Program-made: the position numbers and the translations under genes | The notes under the pieces: model-generated | What the model was told of the DNA's origin: nothing | Databases searched by the model: none | What the model saw: the letters and a program-made list of their open reading frames with translations, nothing else | NCBI GenBank assembly: GCA_028994555.1 | Contig: JARDVN010000001.1 | Span: 930,001-994,000, forward strand | DNA: 64,000 nucleotides | Direction of reading: 5' to 3' | From: Citrobacter amalonaticus | GTDB lineage: Bacteria; Pseudomonadota; Gammaproteobacteria; Enterobacterales; Enterobacteriaceae | In this document: in pieces, positions 1 through 11,119 of the stretch | How the letters are laid out: every line of letters starts with the position of its first letter | How positions within the stretch are numbered: the stretch's first letter is position 1

Positions 1-192
1 CAGAGCCGCCATTTCCAGAGAGGCGGTACAGGAAGGCGTGAGCAGCACCTTCGCACTGCCAAAACGCTGCTCAAGCCACTGTTGACAGCGACGGGTAAAC
101 CCCCCGTCGCCACATAGCTTGCCGCTGCCCATTGCAGACTGCATATACTCAAGTTCGGTACCCACCACCGGCGGTGCATTAAACGGAATCAT
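1..192 (-). CDS. wecE: TDP-4-oxo-6-deoxy-glucose aminotransferase, N-terminal part
   Basis: Only the first 64 codons are in the window; the gene runs off the left edge. The start MIPFNAPPVVGTELEYM and the following GKLCGDGGFT stretch match WecE (RffA). This PLP enzyme of the DegT/DnrJ family makes TDP-4-amino-4,6-dideoxygalactose for enterobacterial common antigen (ECA). Its ATG lies four bases after the wecD stop, so the two are probably translationally coupled. The catalytic lysine lies outside the window. Identity rests on the N-terminus plus perfect synteny with the wec cluster. Confidence 0.93.
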   Translation of the reverse strand, partial: MIPFNAPPVVGTELEYMQSAMGSGKLCGDGGFTRRCQQWLEQRFGSAKVLLTPSCTASLEMAAL

Positions 193-196
193 GTTG

Positions 197-874
197 TCAC
201 CTGTATAACCAGTACGCGGTGCTTTCTACATTCGCACCGCTTTGTATATAACGTTTAAGCGCGGCGGTGTTGCCCATTTGGGTCGCCACCCGCAATGTTG
301 TTCTGCCGCGCGCCTGCGCCCAGCCCAGCGCCGCCTGCATCAGCTCGGCCCCAGCGCCACGCCCGGCGAGCAAGCCGATTCGCGCCTCGCGGTCATTGAG
401 TTCGCGCAGTGATACGTAACCGCGAATATCTCCGCTTGCGGTACGAAGGACCAGACACTGATGATCAAAGGTGCCGCGCACCGCATTTTCAATCCACTGC
501 GCATAAAAGCGAGCGCTGGCATCAGGCGCATACCACGGCGTGCGAAAACGGCTTTGCGCAAAGGCCGCCGCAGCGAGTTCACGCAAGGCCGGAATGTCCG
601 TCAGTTGTGCAATTTCTGCGCCAGTTGGACCGTTGTTTTCCCCGACGGGGAGCGCAAAATCGACTTCGCCTTCCACCAGCGCAAAGCCAAACTGTTGCAG
701 AGCATCCAGCTCGCGGGTATTGGCCGCCGGGATTTTGGCCTGCACCCGCGACCACGACCGTAAGACGTCTGCGGTCAATAACGGCGCCGCCGGATCCAGC
801 CGGATAATGGCGCTGTTCACGCCAAAGAAGCGGTTTTCCCAGCCCAGCGGCTCAATACTGGCGTGGACGTGCAC
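197..874 (-). CDS. wecD: TDP-fucosamine acetyltransferase
   Basis: WecD (RffC) acetylates TDP-4-amino-4,6-dideoxygalactose to TDP-Fuc4NAc, the third ECA sugar donor. The C-terminal half shows a GNAT-type acetyl-CoA region ([15 protein letters not shown], then [10 protein letters not shown]) and the protein ends [14 protein letters not shown] as in E. coli. I take the GTG at 874 as start ([10 protein letters not shown]), because E. coli begins at the equivalent codon; this gives 225 residues. An upstream ATG at 901 would add nine residues. The start lies inside the last codons of rffH, a 23-base overlap, which suggests coupled translation. Confidence 0.92.
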   Translation of the reverse strand: MHVHASIEPLGWENRFFGVNSAIIRLDPAAPLLTADVLRSWSRVQAKIPAANTRELDALQQFGFALVEGEVDFALPVGENNGPTGAEIAQLTDIPALRELAAAAFAQSRFRTPWYAPDASARFYAQWIENAVRGTFDHQCLVLRTASGDIRGYVSLRELNDREARIGLLAGRGAGAELMQAALGWAQARGRTTLRVATQMGNTAALKRYIQSGANVESTAYWLYR

Positions 875-1733
875 GAAGCAGCTCCAGTAAATACTGGCCA
901 TAACCTGTTTTTGCTAAGGCGCTGGCGGCGCGTTTCACGCCGTCATCATCCAGCCAGCCATTGCGCCAGGCAATCTCTTCCAGGCAGGCAATCTTGAATC
1001 CCTGACGCTTTTCCACCGTCTGCACAAAGGTACTCGCCTCAATCAGACTGTCATGCGTGCCCGTATCAAGCCAGGCAAAACCACGCCCGAGCAGCTCAAC
1101 CGTCAGATTGCCCGCTTCGAGGTACATCTGATTGATAGAGGTGATCTCCAGTTCGCCACGCTCGGAGGGTTTTACCCGTTTGGCATACTCCACGACCTTG
1201 CTGTCGTAGAAATAGAGCCCGGTTACCGCCCAGTTAGATTTAGGTTCTTTCGGCTTCTCATCTAATGAGATGGCGCGGAAATTGTCATCAAACTCCACCA
1301 CGCCAAACCTTTCCGGGTCCATCACCTGATAACCAAACACGGTCGCCCCTTCGGTACGCGCGGCGACATGGCGCAATTTAGGGCTGAACCCCTGACCGAA
1401 GAAAATATTGTCGCCTAACACCAGGCAGGAAGGTTCGCCGTTAAGGAACGTCTCACCGATGATAAACGCTTGCGCCAGGCCATCCGGACTCGGTTGTTCG
1501 GCATACTGTAAATGAATGCCAAATTCAGAGCCGTCACCTAACAGACGCTGAAAATATCCTTTATCTTCCGGCGTGGTGATAATCAGGATCTCACGAATAC
1601 CGGCCAGCATGAGCACCGATAACGGATAATAAATCATCGGTTTATCGTAAATGGGGAGCAGCTGTTTCGACACGCCGCGCGTGATAGGATGCAAACGGGT
1701 GCCGGAGCCGCCCGCCAGAATGATACCTTTCAT
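852..1733 (-). CDS. rffH: Glucose-1-phosphate thymidylyltransferase 2
   Basis: RffH joins dTTP and glucose-1-phosphate to give dTDP-glucose, the first step toward TDP-Fuc4NAc in ECA synthesis. The nucleotide-binding signature GGSGTRL is at residues 8-14, with the downstream [10 protein letters not shown] metal and sugar region. Length is 293 residues, usual for the RmlA family. It sits between rffG and wecD in the wec operon. A paralogue, rfbA, serves O-antigen synthesis in many enterics; the wec context decides for rffH. The frame is intact. Confidence 0.95.
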   Translation of the reverse strand: MKGIILAGGSGTRLHPITRGVSKQLLPIYDKPMIYYPLSVLMLAGIREILIITTPEDKGYFQRLLGDGSEFGIHLQYAEQPSPDGLAQAFIIGETFLNGEPSCLVLGDNIFFGQGFSPKLRHVAARTEGATVFGYQVMDPERFGVVEFDDNFRAISLDEKPKEPKSNWAVTGLYFYDSKVVEYAKRVKPSERGELEITSINQMYLEAGNLTVELLGRGFAWLDTGTHDSLIEASTFVQTVEKRQGFKIACLEEIAWRNGWLDDDGVKRAASALAKTGYGQYLLELLRARPRQY

Positions 1734-1752
1734 GCCTTCCTCCTCCGGGAAA

Positions 1753-2820
1753 TTAGCCCTTCAGACCTAAACGTTGACCCTGATAACTGCCGTCTTGTAC
1801 GGGCTTCCACCAGGCCTCATTCGCCAGATACCACTGCACGGTTTTACGCATGCCGCTTTCAAAGGTTTCCTGCGGCGTCCAGCCAAGCTCACGGGCGATT
1901 TTCGACGCATCAATAGCGTAACGTAAGTCATGACCAGGACGATCATCGACATAGGTAATCAGATCGCGATACTGCGAGATACCCTGCGGTTTATTCGGCG
2001 CCAGTTCTTCCAGCAGCCCGCAAATCGTCTCAACCACGTCCAGGTTCTTACGCTCGTTATGACCGCCGATGTTGTACGTTTCACCGACTTTTCCGGTGGT
2101 CGCCACGCAGTACAACGCTCTGGCGTGATCGTCCACATACAGCCAGTCGCGGACCTGCTGCCCGTTGCCATACACCGGCAGCGGTTTGCCCGCCAGCGCA
2201 TTAAGAATCATCAGCGGGATCAGTTTTTCCGGGAAGTGGTATGGGCCATAGTTGTTGGAGCAGTTGGTGATAAGCGTTGGAAGACCGTAAGTACGCAACC
2301 AGGCGCGCACCAGGTGATCGCTGCTGGCTTTCGACGCGGAATAGGGGCTGCTTGGGGCGTAGGGCGTCGTCTCAGTAAAGAAATCATCCGTCGAGTGCAG
2401 ATCGCCATACACCTCGTCCGTCGAAATATGGTGGAAGCGAAACGCCGATTTTTTCTCATCAGCCTGTTCACTCCAGTACGCCCGCGCCGCTTCCAGCAGC
2501 GTGTAGGTGCCAACAATGTTGGTTTCGATAAACGCCGCCGGACCGTCGATAGAGCGATCGACATGGCTTTCGGCGGCCAGGTGCATCACGCAGTCTGGCT
2601 GATACTGTTGAAAGACCCGATCCAGCGAGGCGCGATCGCAAATATCCACTTTCTCGAAAGCAAAGCGCTCGCTCTGCGCAACCGGGGCCAGCGACATCAG
2701 ATTGCCGGCGTAGGTGAGTTTATCCACCACCACCACCGCATCTGCCGTCTCATTAATGATATGCCGTACCACCGCTGAGCCGATGAAACCTGCGCCACCC
2801 GTCACCAGAATCCGTTTCAT
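1753..2820 (-). CDS. rffG: dTDP-glucose 4,6-dehydratase 2
   Basis: RffG converts dTDP-glucose to dTDP-4-keto-6-deoxyglucose. It is a short-chain dehydrogenase-like protein with the NAD motif GGAGFIG at residues 8-14, the STDEVYGD catalytic region and YSASK (Tyr-X3-Lys). I start it at the ATG at 2820 (MKRILVTGG), giving 355 residues as in E. coli. An in-frame ATG three codons upstream is possible. The start overlaps the wecC stop by one base (TAATG), so translation is likely coupled. Confidence 0.95.
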   Translation of the reverse strand: MKRILVTGGAGFIGSAVVRHIINETADAVVVVDKLTYAGNLMSLAPVAQSERFAFEKVDICDRASLDRVFQQYQPDCVMHLAAESHVDRSIDGPAAFIETNIVGTYTLLEAARAYWSEQADEKKSAFRFHHISTDEVYGDLHSTDDFFTETTPYAPSSPYSASKASSDHLVRAWLRTYGLPTLITNCSNNYGPYHFPEKLIPLMILNALAGKPLPVYGNGQQVRDWLYVDDHARALYCVATTGKVGETYNIGGHNERKNLDVVETICGLLEELAPNKPQGISQYRDLITYVDDRPGHDLRYAIDASKIARELGWTPQETFESGMRKTVQWYLANEAWWKPVQDGSYQGQRLGLKG

Positions 2821-4082
2821 TAACGCCACACTCCTTTGGTATCCACGACGAACGGTTGCTGCACAGCATCGCCCTGAATGGCTTTAAACTGTTTGTGATC
2901 GACCAACATGACCAGCACGTCGGCCGTCGCCAGCGCGTCGTTCAGTTCTGCCAGGGTGCAAAGACCGTCCAGCTTTTTCGGTAACTGGTGGATGTTCGGT
3001 TCCACCACCAGCGTTTCACCGCTGTGCCACTGGGCGATATTTTTCGCGATCCCCATTGCCGGGCTTTCGCGTAAATCATCAATATCTGGCTTAAAGGCGA
3101 GGCCAAAGCAGGCGATTTTCACTTCGCTGGCGCGCTTGTTCGTCGCCGCCAGGCAGTCCGCAACGGCGGCTTTGACCTGATCGACAACCCAGTGCGGTTT
3201 ACCGTCGTTCACTTCACGCGCAGTGCGAATCAGACGCGACTGCTGCGGATTCTGCGCTACGATAAACCACGGATCGACCGCAATACAGTGCCCACCAACG
3301 CCGGGTCCCGGCTGGAGAATGTTGACGCGTGGATGGCGGTTCGCCAGGCGAATCAGTTCCCAGACGTTAATCCCCTGCCCGGCGCAAATCAGCGACAGTT
3401 CGTTGGCAAAGGCGATATTGACGTCGCGGAAGCTGTTTTCCGTCAGCTTGCACATTTCGGCCGTACGGGCATTGGTCACCACGCACTCGCCTTCAAGAAA
3501 TATCTTGTACAGTTCGCTGGCGCGCGACGAGCACACCGGAGTCATTCCGCCGATCACCCGATCATTCTTGATCAGTTCAACCATCACCTGCCCCGGCAGC
3601 ACGCGCTCAGGGCAATAGGCGATATTCACATCCGCCTGCTCGCCAGCCTGCTGTGGGAAAGTGAGATCCGGACGCATTTCCGCCAGCCATGCTGCCATCT
3701 GTTCGGTTGCGCCGACCGGAGAGGTCGACTCGAGGATCACTAACGCGCCCTTTTTCAGTACCGGCGCAACGGATTTCGCCGCCGCTTCGACATAGGCCAT
3801 GTCCGGCTCATGTTCGCCTTTAAACGGCGTCGGTACCGCAATCAGATACGCATCAGCCTCAACAGGCGTCGTGGTAGCGCGCAGGAAACCGCCTTCCACT
3901 GCTGTTTTCACCACGTTATCCAGATCCGGCTCAACAATATGGATTTCACCGCGATTGATGGTTTCCACCGCATGCGGATTAACGTCCACCCCAATTACCT
4001 GTTTTTGGCGCGACGCAAAGGCAGCCGCCGTCGGCAAACCGATATATCCCAACCCAATCACAGAAATGGTAGAAAAACTCAT
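2820..4082 (-). CDS. wecC: UDP-N-acetyl-D-mannosamine dehydrogenase
   Basis: WecC oxidises UDP-ManNAc twice to UDP-ManNAcA using NAD, supplying the second ECA sugar. The Rossmann motif GLGYIGLP is at residues 10-17, and the active-site cysteine of the UDP-glucose/GDP-mannose dehydrogenase family is Cys266 in [11 protein letters not shown]. Length is 420 residues, the same as E. coli, with an intact frame. The ATG overlaps the end of wecB by four bases (ATGA), which couples the product of WecB to its consumer. Confidence 0.97.
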   Translation of the reverse strand: MSFSTISVIGLGYIGLPTAAAFASRQKQVIGVDVNPHAVETINRGEIHIVEPDLDNVVKTAVEGGFLRATTTPVEADAYLIAVPTPFKGEHEPDMAYVEAAAKSVAPVLKKGALVILESTSPVGATEQMAAWLAEMRPDLTFPQQAGEQADVNIAYCPERVLPGQVMVELIKNDRVIGGMTPVCSSRASELYKIFLEGECVVTNARTAEMCKLTENSFRDVNIAFANELSLICAGQGINVWELIRLANRHPRVNILQPGPGVGGHCIAVDPWFIVAQNPQQSRLIRTAREVNDGKPHWVVDQVKAAVADCLAATNKRASEVKIACFGLAFKPDIDDLRESPAMGIAKNIAQWHSGETLVVEPNIHQLPKKLDGLCTLAELNDALATADVLVMLVDHKQFKAIQGDAVQQPFVVDTKGVWR

Positions 4083-5210
4083 AGCGATACCCGATTGTTT
4101 TTTAACGCGTGTAAAATGCGACCACAGGCCTGCCCGTCGCCGTAAGGGTTATGGGCGCGGCTCATGGTCTGATATTCGTTTTCGTCATGCAGCAGACGCG
4201 TGACTTCTTCGACGATGCGCTGTGGGTCTGTCCCCACCAGACGTACGGTCCCGGCGGTAATGGCCTCGGGTCGTTCGGTCGTTTCGCGCATCACCAGCAC
4301 CGGTTTGCCCAGAGACGGCGCCTCTTCCTGAATTCCACCGGAGTCGGTCAGAATCAGCCAGGCGTGATTCATCAGCCAGACAAAGGGCAAATAATCCTGT
4401 GGTTCAATCAGCGTCACGTTTTCAACATGGCCGAGGATGCGGTTGACCGGCTCGCTGACGTTCGGATTCAGGTGTACCGGATAAACAATCTGCACATCCT
4501 GATTGGCGGCGGCAATTTCCGCCAGGGCGTGGCAGATCTGCTCAAACCCACGGCCAAAACTCTCGCGACGATGACCGGTCACCAGGATTAGCTTTTTATC
4601 CGAGCTGAGAAACGGATACTGTTCGGCCAGCTCTGAACGCAGCGTTTCGCTCGCCAGCACGCGATCGCGCACCCAGATCAGCGCATCAATCACCGTATTG
4701 CCGGTGACAAAGATGCGGCTGTCAGCGATATTCTCGCGCAACAGGTTTTGCCGCGAGTTCTCCGTCGGCGCAAAGTGATACATTGCCAGATGCCCGGTCA
4801 GCGTACGGTTTGCCTCTTCCGGCCATGGGGAATAGAGATCGCCAGTACGCAGCCCGGCTTCCACATGGCCTACTGGTATGCGTTGGTAAAAAAGCGGCCA
4901 GACTGGTTGCTATCGTTGTGGTGGTATCACCATGAACCAATACCACATCCGGCTTGAAGTCAGCGAGGATAGGCTTCAGCCCTTCCAGTATCCGACAGGT
5001 AATTTCCGTTAACCCCTGACCCGGCTGCATGATGTTGAGATCGTAGTCGGGGACAATAGAAAAGAGGTTCAATACTTGATCGAGCATCTCCCGATGCTGC
5101 GCGGTGACGCAGACTTTTGCGTCGAAATCAGGATCCTTTGCCAGCGCATGTACCAGAGGTGCCATTTTTATGGCTTCCGGTCGCGTGCCAAATACAGTCA
5201 GTACTTTCAC
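4079..5210 (-). CDS. wecB: UDP-GlcNAc 2-epimerase (one extra base breaks the frame)
   Basis: WecB interconverts UDP-GlcNAc and UDP-ManNAc. The N-terminal part starts [18 protein letters not shown] from a GTG at 5210, and the C-terminal part ends [12 protein letters not shown]. The two lie in different frames. They join at a run of six A at 4888-4893 where five are expected; dropping one base restores [16 protein letters not shown]. The corrected protein is 376 residues, as in E. coli. The motif VTGHRRES and the HGDTTTT region are present. The break is most likely a homopolymer sequencing error. Confidence 0.93.
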
Positions 5211-5265
5211 ATCGATTCTCTTCGAATAGTCAGTGAGGGCCCAGCCCCTCACTGCGGCAGTCGTG

Positions 5266-6314
5266 CTAAATCGTGCGGCGGCGGGTTAACGCAACACCTG
5301 CGCCGATAAGCCCCCCCCACGATGCCCCACATCACCATCAGGAAGGCACGGCGCGGGCTATCGCGTTTTACCGGCTCTTCCGGCGTACGCAAATAGCGAT
5401 AGGTCTGAAAACGTGGGTCCAGGGTTGGGCCCACATTCAATGTATTTAGCATGGCTCGATTCTGGAAGTAGTCCAGATCGAAGGAGGGGCCAACCGCCTG
5501 TAAATTTTCAAGGCGTGCCTGAAGCATGGGGCGTCCTAGCAGAAACAGCTCCGAATCCGGTAATTCATCCGCCGGCACATCGGTCGCGCTGCGGGAGATA
5601 TTGTGCTGTTCAGCGATTTTAAGCGCTTGTTCAATACTGCTCACGCGGCGGGAGAAAATCGCTTTCGCCACTTCTTCCTGACGTTTAACCTGCGCCTTCA
5701 TTTGCACAGTCCGCGCACTCCACGCGCCTTTCAGTTCTTCATTGAGATGGCTTGCCGCGCGCTGACTGGAAAACGCCACATACTGACGGAGCAAATTGTT
5801 CGCATCAGGTGCCGTTTCGGCAATGAGTTTAACGCTGTCGTTAATGGCGCGGGCGAAATCACCGGGGGGTAAACTGAATGTTATTGATCATCTCATCAAG
5901 CATCGCGGCATCGGCTTTGCTGTTACCGACCATCCGCTGCTTGTAGTAGTCGGTTTGCAGCCAGAAATCGCGACGCGTATCCCAGGAGGCCAGTTGCATC
6001 ACGAACTCTTTATAGGCTTCATCCATAACCGAAGGTTGATCGCCTGACGCATTATCGGCTTTCGTGTCCAGATTCCGCAAAAACTGCTGCTGGGAATAGT
6101 AACCACCCAACATATTCACTGTAGGGCGATCGGAGATGGCGGTCGCACTCCACTCCTGACGAGCAAAAAAAGTATAGGCCAGCGCGATCAGCGCGAATAA
6201 CAGCGCGATACCGACAATCCACACCTTTCCTGCCCACAAGGTACGAAACAACCCACGAATATCCAGTTCATTTTCAGCGCTCACAGCGTGTGCCCCCGGT
6301 AATGGTTGAGTCAT
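5266..6314 (-). CDS. wzzE: ECA polysaccharide chain-length modulator (two extra bases)
   Basis: WzzE is a Wzz/PCP-type inner-membrane protein that sets ECA repeat number. A transmembrane segment near residues 31-49 ([19 protein letters not shown]), a long periplasmic domain and a second membrane segment near the C-terminus are visible. The frame breaks at six G at 5864-5869 (five expected) and eight C at 5311-5318 (seven expected). With both corrected the protein is 348 residues, as in E. coli, ending LTRRRTI. Both breaks look like sequencing errors. It lies between wecA and wecB. Confidence 0.92.
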
Positions 6315-6325
6315 CGCACCCTCAT

Positions 6326-7431
6326 TTACTTGGTTAATTTCGGATTGTTATCACGGTTTCTGCGTAATCTGCGCTTCAGACGCTTGATGAATCTCGCCAC
6401 CTTCCAGGCACGCTTAATACAGTAACCGTAGAGGAAGAAGGCTAGCAAAAAAGAGCACCAACATGACCCATTCCGGGACAAAATGAGAGTATTCCGCAAA
6501 CACACCAATCGAAGCCAGTATCGCGGCGGCAAGCGTGATCAGGACAAACGCCTGACGTGAAGTAAACCCTGCGCGCATGATCAAATGGTGAATATGCTGA
6601 CGATCTGGTGAGAACGGGCTCATCCCTTTACGCAGTCGACGATACATAATGGCCACCATATCCATCAGCGGAATGGCGATGATCCACAGCGCGGTAACCG
6701 GGCTTATCGGGTGCGTCTGCCCCTGGGTGGTTTCAAGCAGGATCCAGATAACGGTAAAACCAATTAGCGTACTACCGGCATCTCCCATAAATACTTTAAA
6801 GCGACGACCGAGCGCACCGAGGTTCAGCAGAATATACGGTAGGATGGCGGCGATCATGGCAAAGCACCAGATAGCCAGACTTGTCTGTCCATCAAACCAC
6901 AGGATAAGCCCCATCGCGGCAAATGAGACGCTTGAGAGCCCGCCTAATAAGCCGTCAATACCATCCACCATGTTGAATGCGTTGATTGCAGCCCATACGG
7001 CGAAGAGCGTGAGGAAATAACCAAACGGCCCGAGCACCATCTCCCACGGCCCAAAGATGTAACCCAGGCTGCTGAGATAGAGTTTGCCCACCACCATCAT
7101 GATCACGCCAATAGCAGCCTGAATAGTGGCACGGATTTTTACACTAATATCAAAGCGATCGTCCAGTGCGCCGATAAAAACCAGGACACCGGCACAAGCC
7201 AGATAGAGAGCAGCGTGGGGAATATAAACATTCACAATGGCAAAGGTGAAACAGATCCCCGCATAGACTGAGATGCCCCCAACCAACGGTATCAATCCCT
7301 GGTGGCGTTTACGGAAGTTGGGTTTATCCACTAAACCGACCTTTTTTTGCGACCTTCCGCGCAAAAAACAGGAACAGTGTCGTGAATAAAAAAATACTGA
7401 TGAGATCAGTACTGACTGTCAGTAAATTCAC
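6326..7431 (-). CDS. wecA: UDP-GlcNAc:undecaprenyl-phosphate GlcNAc-1-phosphate transferase (two extra bases)
   Basis: WecA starts ECA, and many O-antigens, by moving GlcNAc-1-P onto undecaprenyl phosphate. It is a polytopic membrane enzyme; ALDDRFD (catalytic Asp pair), NAFNMVDGIDG and the cytoplasmic HIHHL motif are all visible. The GTG start at 7431 (VNLLTVSTDL) agrees with E. coli. The frame is broken by seven T at 7342-7348 (six expected) and six A at 6447-6452 (five expected). The corrected length is 367 residues, as in E. coli. It is the first gene of the wec operon, downstream of rho. Confidence 0.93.
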
Positions 7432-7626
7432 AATGCGTGCTCTCAGAGAAAATTATTAGCAGAAGTATAACCACGAAGGCCAGTATTCAGAAGTGAAACT
7501 CCAGTCCGAACCGTCTGTTTTGTTTAATTATTAACCACGGGTCGCACTTGATAGCTGACGCGCGCGCAGCGGTGAGCGATAATCCCAGGTTTGTTAATTT
7601 AGCGTTAAGATTACAGACATAAAAGC

Positions 7627-7654
7627 AAAACGCCACGTAAAAACGTGGCGTTTT
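7627..7654 (-). terminator. rho intrinsic terminator
   Basis: A perfect 12-bp inverted repeat (AAAACGCCACGT with its complement, four-base loop) sits 15 bases beyond the rho stop. T residues follow it on the minus strand. It should end rho transcription before wecA. Confidence 0.8.
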
Positions 7655-7669
7655 CGGCTGAAAGCAAGT

Positions 7670-8929
7670 TTACGAGCGCTTCATCATGTCGAAGAAGTCG
7701 TCGTTGGTCTTGGTCATCGCCAGTTTATTAATGAGGAATTCCATCGCATCGATTTCGCCCATCGGGTGAATAATCTTGCGCAGGATCCACATTTTCTGCA
7801 GCTCTTCCTGAGTAGTGAGCAGCTCTTCTTTACGGGTACCGGAACGGTTGTAGTCGATAGCCGGGAAGACGCGTTTTTCAGCAATCTTACGAGAGAGGTG
7901 CAGTTCCATGTTACCGGTGCCTTTAAACTCTTCGTAGATAACTTCATCCATCTTAGAACCGGTATCGATCAGCGCCGTTGCGATGATGGTCAGGCTGCCG
8001 CCCTCTTCCACGTTACGCGCCGCACCAAAGAAACGCTTCGGACGATGCAGGGCGTTCGCGTCCACACCACCGGTCAACACTTTACCGGAAGCAGGAACCA
8101 CGGTGTTGTACGCACGCGCCAGACGGGTGATGGAGTCGAGGAGGATGATAACGTCTTTCTTATGCTCAACCAGACGTTTCGCTTTCTCGATCACCATTTC
8201 TGCAACCTGAACGTGACGGGATGCTGGTTCGTCAAAAGTAGACGCGACCACTTCACCTTTAACCAGACGCTGCATCTCGGTAACTTCTTCCGGACGTTCA
8301 TCGATCAGCAGCACCATCAGCACACAGTCTGGGTGGTTGTAAGCGATGCTCTGGGCAATATTTTGCAGCAGCATGGTTTTACCGGCTTTCGGTGGTGCGA
8401 CGATCAGACCACGCTGACCACGACCAATAGGGGAAGCCAGATCCAGAACGCGCGCCGTTAAGTCTTCGGTAGAACCGTTACCACGTTCCATACGCAGACG
8501 AGAGTTTGCGTGCAGCGGGGTTAGGTTTTCGAAGAGGATTTTGTTACGGGCGTTTTCCGGTTTGTCGTAGTTAACTTCGTTAACTTTCAGCAGCGCAAAG
8601 TAACGTTCGCCTTCTTTTGGCGGGCGAATCTTACCAGAGATGGTATCACCAGTGCGGAGGTTGAAACGGCGGATTTGGCTGGGGGAAACGTAGATGTCAT
8701 CAGGACCGGCGAGATAGGAGCTGTCTGCAGAACGGAGGAAACCAAATCCATCCTGCAATATCTCCAGCACACCGTCACCAAAGATATCTTCGCCACTCTT
8801 TGCGTGCTGCTTCAGGATGGCAAAAATAATGTCCTGCTTGCGCATACGAGCCAGGTTTTCCAGCCCCATATTTTCGCCGAGAGTGATCAGCTCAGAAACC
8901 GGCGTATTCTTTAATTCGGTAAGATTCAT
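7670..8929 (-). CDS. rho: Transcription termination factor Rho
   Basis: Rho is a hexameric RNA-dependent ATPase that ends transcription at rho-dependent sites. The N-terminal RNA-binding domain, Walker A APPKAGKT near residue 178-185, Walker [14 protein letters not shown] and the C-terminal GTRKEELL region are present. I start at the ATG at 8929 ([15 protein letters not shown]), giving 419 residues as in E. coli; the longer reading frame to 9001 lacks family support. A leader ORF (rhoL) lies just upstream, and Rho is known to control its own leader transcript. Confidence 0.97.
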   Translation of the reverse strand: MNLTELKNTPVSELITLGENMGLENLARMRKQDIIFAILKQHAKSGEDIFGDGVLEILQDGFGFLRSADSSYLAGPDDIYVSPSQIRRFNLRTGDTISGKIRPPKEGERYFALLKVNEVNYDKPENARNKILFENLTPLHANSRLRMERGNGSTEDLTARVLDLASPIGRGQRGLIVAPPKAGKTMLLQNIAQSIAYNHPDCVLMVLLIDERPEEVTEMQRLVKGEVVASTFDEPASRHVQVAEMVIEKAKRLVEHKKDVIILLDSITRLARAYNTVVPASGKVLTGGVDANALHRPKRFFGAARNVEEGGSLTIIATALIDTGSKMDEVIYEEFKGTGNMELHLSRKIAEKRVFPAIDYNRSGTRKEELLTTQEELQKMWILRKIIHPMGEIDAMEFLINKLAMTKTNDDFFDMMKRS

Positions 8930-9016
8930 AATGGTGTGAGTTCTTAAACTTGGGGTAAATCTCGAACTTAATGTTGTGAATGGTATGGCAGGGTCATCCA
9001 TGCCTGTTTACGGCCA

Positions 9017-9115
9017 TCAACTCATGTCTGTTCGCTGTCTGGTCACAGGAAAGTACGCAGAACTGAAACGACAAGACGGATTGAATGATAAGCCAGGAAT
9101 CTGTCCACTTCGCGT
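9017..9115 (-). CDS. rhoL: rho operon leader peptide RhoL, atypical start
   Basis: A 33-codon frame upstream of rho reads RSGQIPGLSFNPSC, then RFSSAYFPVTRQRTDMS and stop. It is a clear homologue of the E. coli leader peptide as I recall it (MRSEQISGSSLNPSC and so on). The codon aligned with the E. coli ATG is ACG here, and I see no ATG in frame nearby upstream. Either the peptide starts at ACG, or another codon is used, or the peptide is not made and only the RNA is conserved. Coordinates run from that ACG to the stop. Confidence 0.55.
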   Translation of the reverse strand, partial: TRSGQIPGLSFNPSCRFSSAYFPVTRQRTDMS

Positions 9116-9156
9116 GCGAGAAAAACGGGAAGTATTGGAGTTATCAAGATTCAAAC

Positions 9157-9185
9157 TTAATAAGGTATGTTTAATACGAAGTCAA
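9157..9185 (-). promoter_or_regulatory. Probable rho promoter
   Basis: On the minus strand TTGACT (9180-9185) and TATTAA (9157-9162) are separated by 17 bases, upstream of rhoL-rho. It is a reasonable sigma-70 promoter by sequence; position relative to rhoL fits the known rho leader. Confidence 0.5.
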
Positions 9186-9268
9186 CACTAACTTAGCACG
9201 ACTCAAGTCGGGCGTCCAGTCATCCGCATCAATTAGGATTCTGGTCGCCCGAACATGAGACGTCCTGC

Positions 9269-9598
9269 TTACGCCAGGTTAGCGTCGAGGAACTCTTTCA
9301 GCTGACCTTTGGACAGAGCGCCCACTTTGGTCGCTGCAACTTCACCGTTCTTGAACAGCAGCAGGGTCGGGATGCCACGGATACCATACTTCGGCGCAGT
9401 GCCTGGGTTTTGGTCAATGTTCAGTTTAGCAACCGTCAATTTGCCCTGATATTCGTCAGCGATTTCATCCAGAATCGGGGCGATCATTTTGCACGGTCCG
9501 CACCACTCTGCCCAGAAATCAACGAGGATCGCCCCGTCCGCTTTGAGTACATCCGTGTCAAAACTGTCGTCAGTCAGGTGAATAATTTTATCGCTCAT
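9269..9598 (-). CDS. trxA: Thioredoxin 1
   Basis: TrxA is the small dithiol redox protein that reduces disulfides in ribonucleotide reductase, PAPS reductase and other partners. The active site WCGPC lies at residues 32-36, followed by the cis-Pro region RGIPTLLLF. Starting at the ATG at 9598 ([11 protein letters not shown]) gives 109 residues, as in E. coli; the upstream extension of the frame has no family match. It is divergent from rhlB, with about 118 bp of shared control region. Confidence 0.97.
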
Positions 9599-9716
9599 AT
9601 ATAACTCCACAGGATTATGCCTGGCGTGTTGGTATAGCATTAACCAACTAAAGGTTGACTTTATTTCACCGGATACGCTTTCGTAAAGCAATAGTAAGCT
9701 GATATTCTACCACACT

Positions 9717-10985
9717 ATGAGCAAAACACATTTAACAGAACAGAAGTTTTCCGACTTCGCCCTGCACCAAAAGGTTATAGAAGCCCTTGAAAAAAAAGGC
9801 TTTCATAACTGCACGCCCATACAGGCCCTCGCACTGCCGCTAACGCTGGCGGGTCGCGATGTTGCAGGGCAGGCGCAAACCGGTACCGGAAAAACGATGG
9901 CGTTCCTGACGTCGACGTTTCATTATCTTCTCTCTCATCCCGCGATTGACGATCGCAAGGTGAACCAGCCTCGCGCCTTGATTATGGCGCCGACGCGTGA
10001 GTTAGCCGTGCAGATCCACGCCGATGCCGAGCCGCTGGCACAGACAACCGGTCTGAAGCTGGGTCTTGCATACGGTGGTGACGGTTACGACAAACAGCTG
10101 AAAGTGCTGGAAAGTGGCGTCGATATTCTCATCGGCACTACGGGTCGTCTGATCGACTACGCGAAACAGAATCACATCAATCTGGGCGCTATCCAGGTGG
10201 TGGTCCTCGATGAAGCCGATCGCATGTACGATTTGGGCTTTATTAAAGATATCCGCTGGTTGTTCCGCCGCATGCCGCCGGCCAACCAGCGCCTGAATAT
10301 GTTGTTCTCAGCCACCCTTTCTTACCGTGTGCGTGAACTGGCGTTCGAACAGATGAACAACGCCGAATACGTTGAAGTTGAGCCAGAACAGAAAACGGGT
10401 CACCGTATTAAAGAAGAGCTTTTCTATCCGTCTAACGAAGAGAAAATGCGCTTATTGCAAACGCTCATCGAGGAAGAGTGGCCGGATCGCGCCATCATCT
10501 TCGCGAACACCAAACACCGTTGCGAAGATATCTGGGGTCACCTGGCCGCCGATGGTCACCGCGTCGGCTTACTGACCGGCGACGTCGCACAGAAAAAACG
10601 TCTGCGTATTCTCGACGAGTTCACCCGTGGCGATCTGGATATTCTGGTCGCCACTGACGTTGCCGCTCGCGGTCTGCATATTCCGGCCGTGACGCACGTT
10701 TTTAACTACGATCTGCCGGACGATTGCGAAGACTATGTACACCGTATCGGTCGTACGGGCCGTGCTGGCGCAAGCGGTCACTCGATCAGCCTGGCCTGCG
10801 AAGAGTACGCCCTGAACCTGCCTGCGATTGAAACCTACATTGGTCACTCGATTCCGGTGAGTAAATACAACCCGGAAGCGTTGATGAACAATCTGCCGAA
10901 GCCGCTGCGTCTGACGCGTACGCGCCCTGGCAATGGCCCGCGCCGCTCTGGTGGAGCCCCGCGTAATCGTCGTCGTTCAGGTTAA
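9717..10985 (+). CDS. rhlB: ATP-dependent RNA helicase RhlB
   Basis: RhlB is the DEAD-box helicase of the RNA degradosome and unwinds structured RNA for RNase E and PNPase. Visible motifs: Q-motif region TPIQALALP, Walker [21 protein letters not shown] in [12 protein letters not shown], and [10 protein letters not shown] near the C-terminus. The basic tail rich in Arg and Gly is typical. Length is 422 residues, one more than E. coli. It contains a run of eight A at 9790-9797 that is in frame, so not every homopolymer in the window is overcalled. Confidence 0.96.
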   Translation: MSKTHLTEQKFSDFALHQKVIEALEKKGFHNCTPIQALALPLTLAGRDVAGQAQTGTGKTMAFLTSTFHYLLSHPAIDDRKVNQPRALIMAPTRELAVQIHADAEPLAQTTGLKLGLAYGGDGYDKQLKVLESGVDILIGTTGRLIDYAKQNHINLGAIQVVVLDEADRMYDLGFIKDIRWLFRRMPPANQRLNMLFSATLSYRVRELAFEQMNNAEYVEVEPEQKTGHRIKEELFYPSNEEKMRLLQTLIEEEWPDRAIIFANTKHRCEDIWGHLAADGHRVGLLTGDVAQKKRLRILDEFTRGDLDILVATDVAARGLHIPAVTHVFNYDLPDDCEDYVHRIGRTGRAGASGHSISLACEEYALNLPAIETYIGHSIPVSKYNPEALMNNLPKPLRLTRTRPGNGPRRSGGAPRNRRRSG

Positions 10986-10991
10986 AAAGTT

Positions 10992-11108
10992 ATGCCATAC
11001 ACAACCTCTTTCAGCCTGTATCAAGGCGGCAAGAAAACAGACCCCGATGCGCTGACTTTAGTCAGTGATTCGGGTGAGAAAACGCAGCCAACACAGATAC
11101 CGGTTTAG
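10992..11108 (+). CDS. Hypothetical 38-residue ORF between rhlB and gppA
   Basis: An ATG-to-TAG frame fills nearly the whole gap between rhlB and gppA. It starts [17 protein letters not shown] and ends [11 protein letters not shown] do not recognise the product. No transmembrane segment or motif is seen, and there is no convincing ribosome-binding site before the ATG (only AAAAAG). It ends 11 bases before the gppA start, so it might act as a coupled leader, or be a chance frame. Confidence 0.2.
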   Translation: MPYTTSFSLYQGGKKTDPDALTLVSDSGEKTQPTQIPV

Positions 11109-11119
11109 GGATGAAGTGT

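Noticed and set aside
1930..2778. A 282-codon plus-strand frame across rffG
   Set aside because: It is the antisense shadow of rffG, with no ribosome-binding site or domain.
8930..9001. A 24-residue N-terminal extension of Rho
   Set aside because: The frame is open up to 9001, but Rho proteins of enterics start at MNLTELK and the upstream codons show no conservation known to me.
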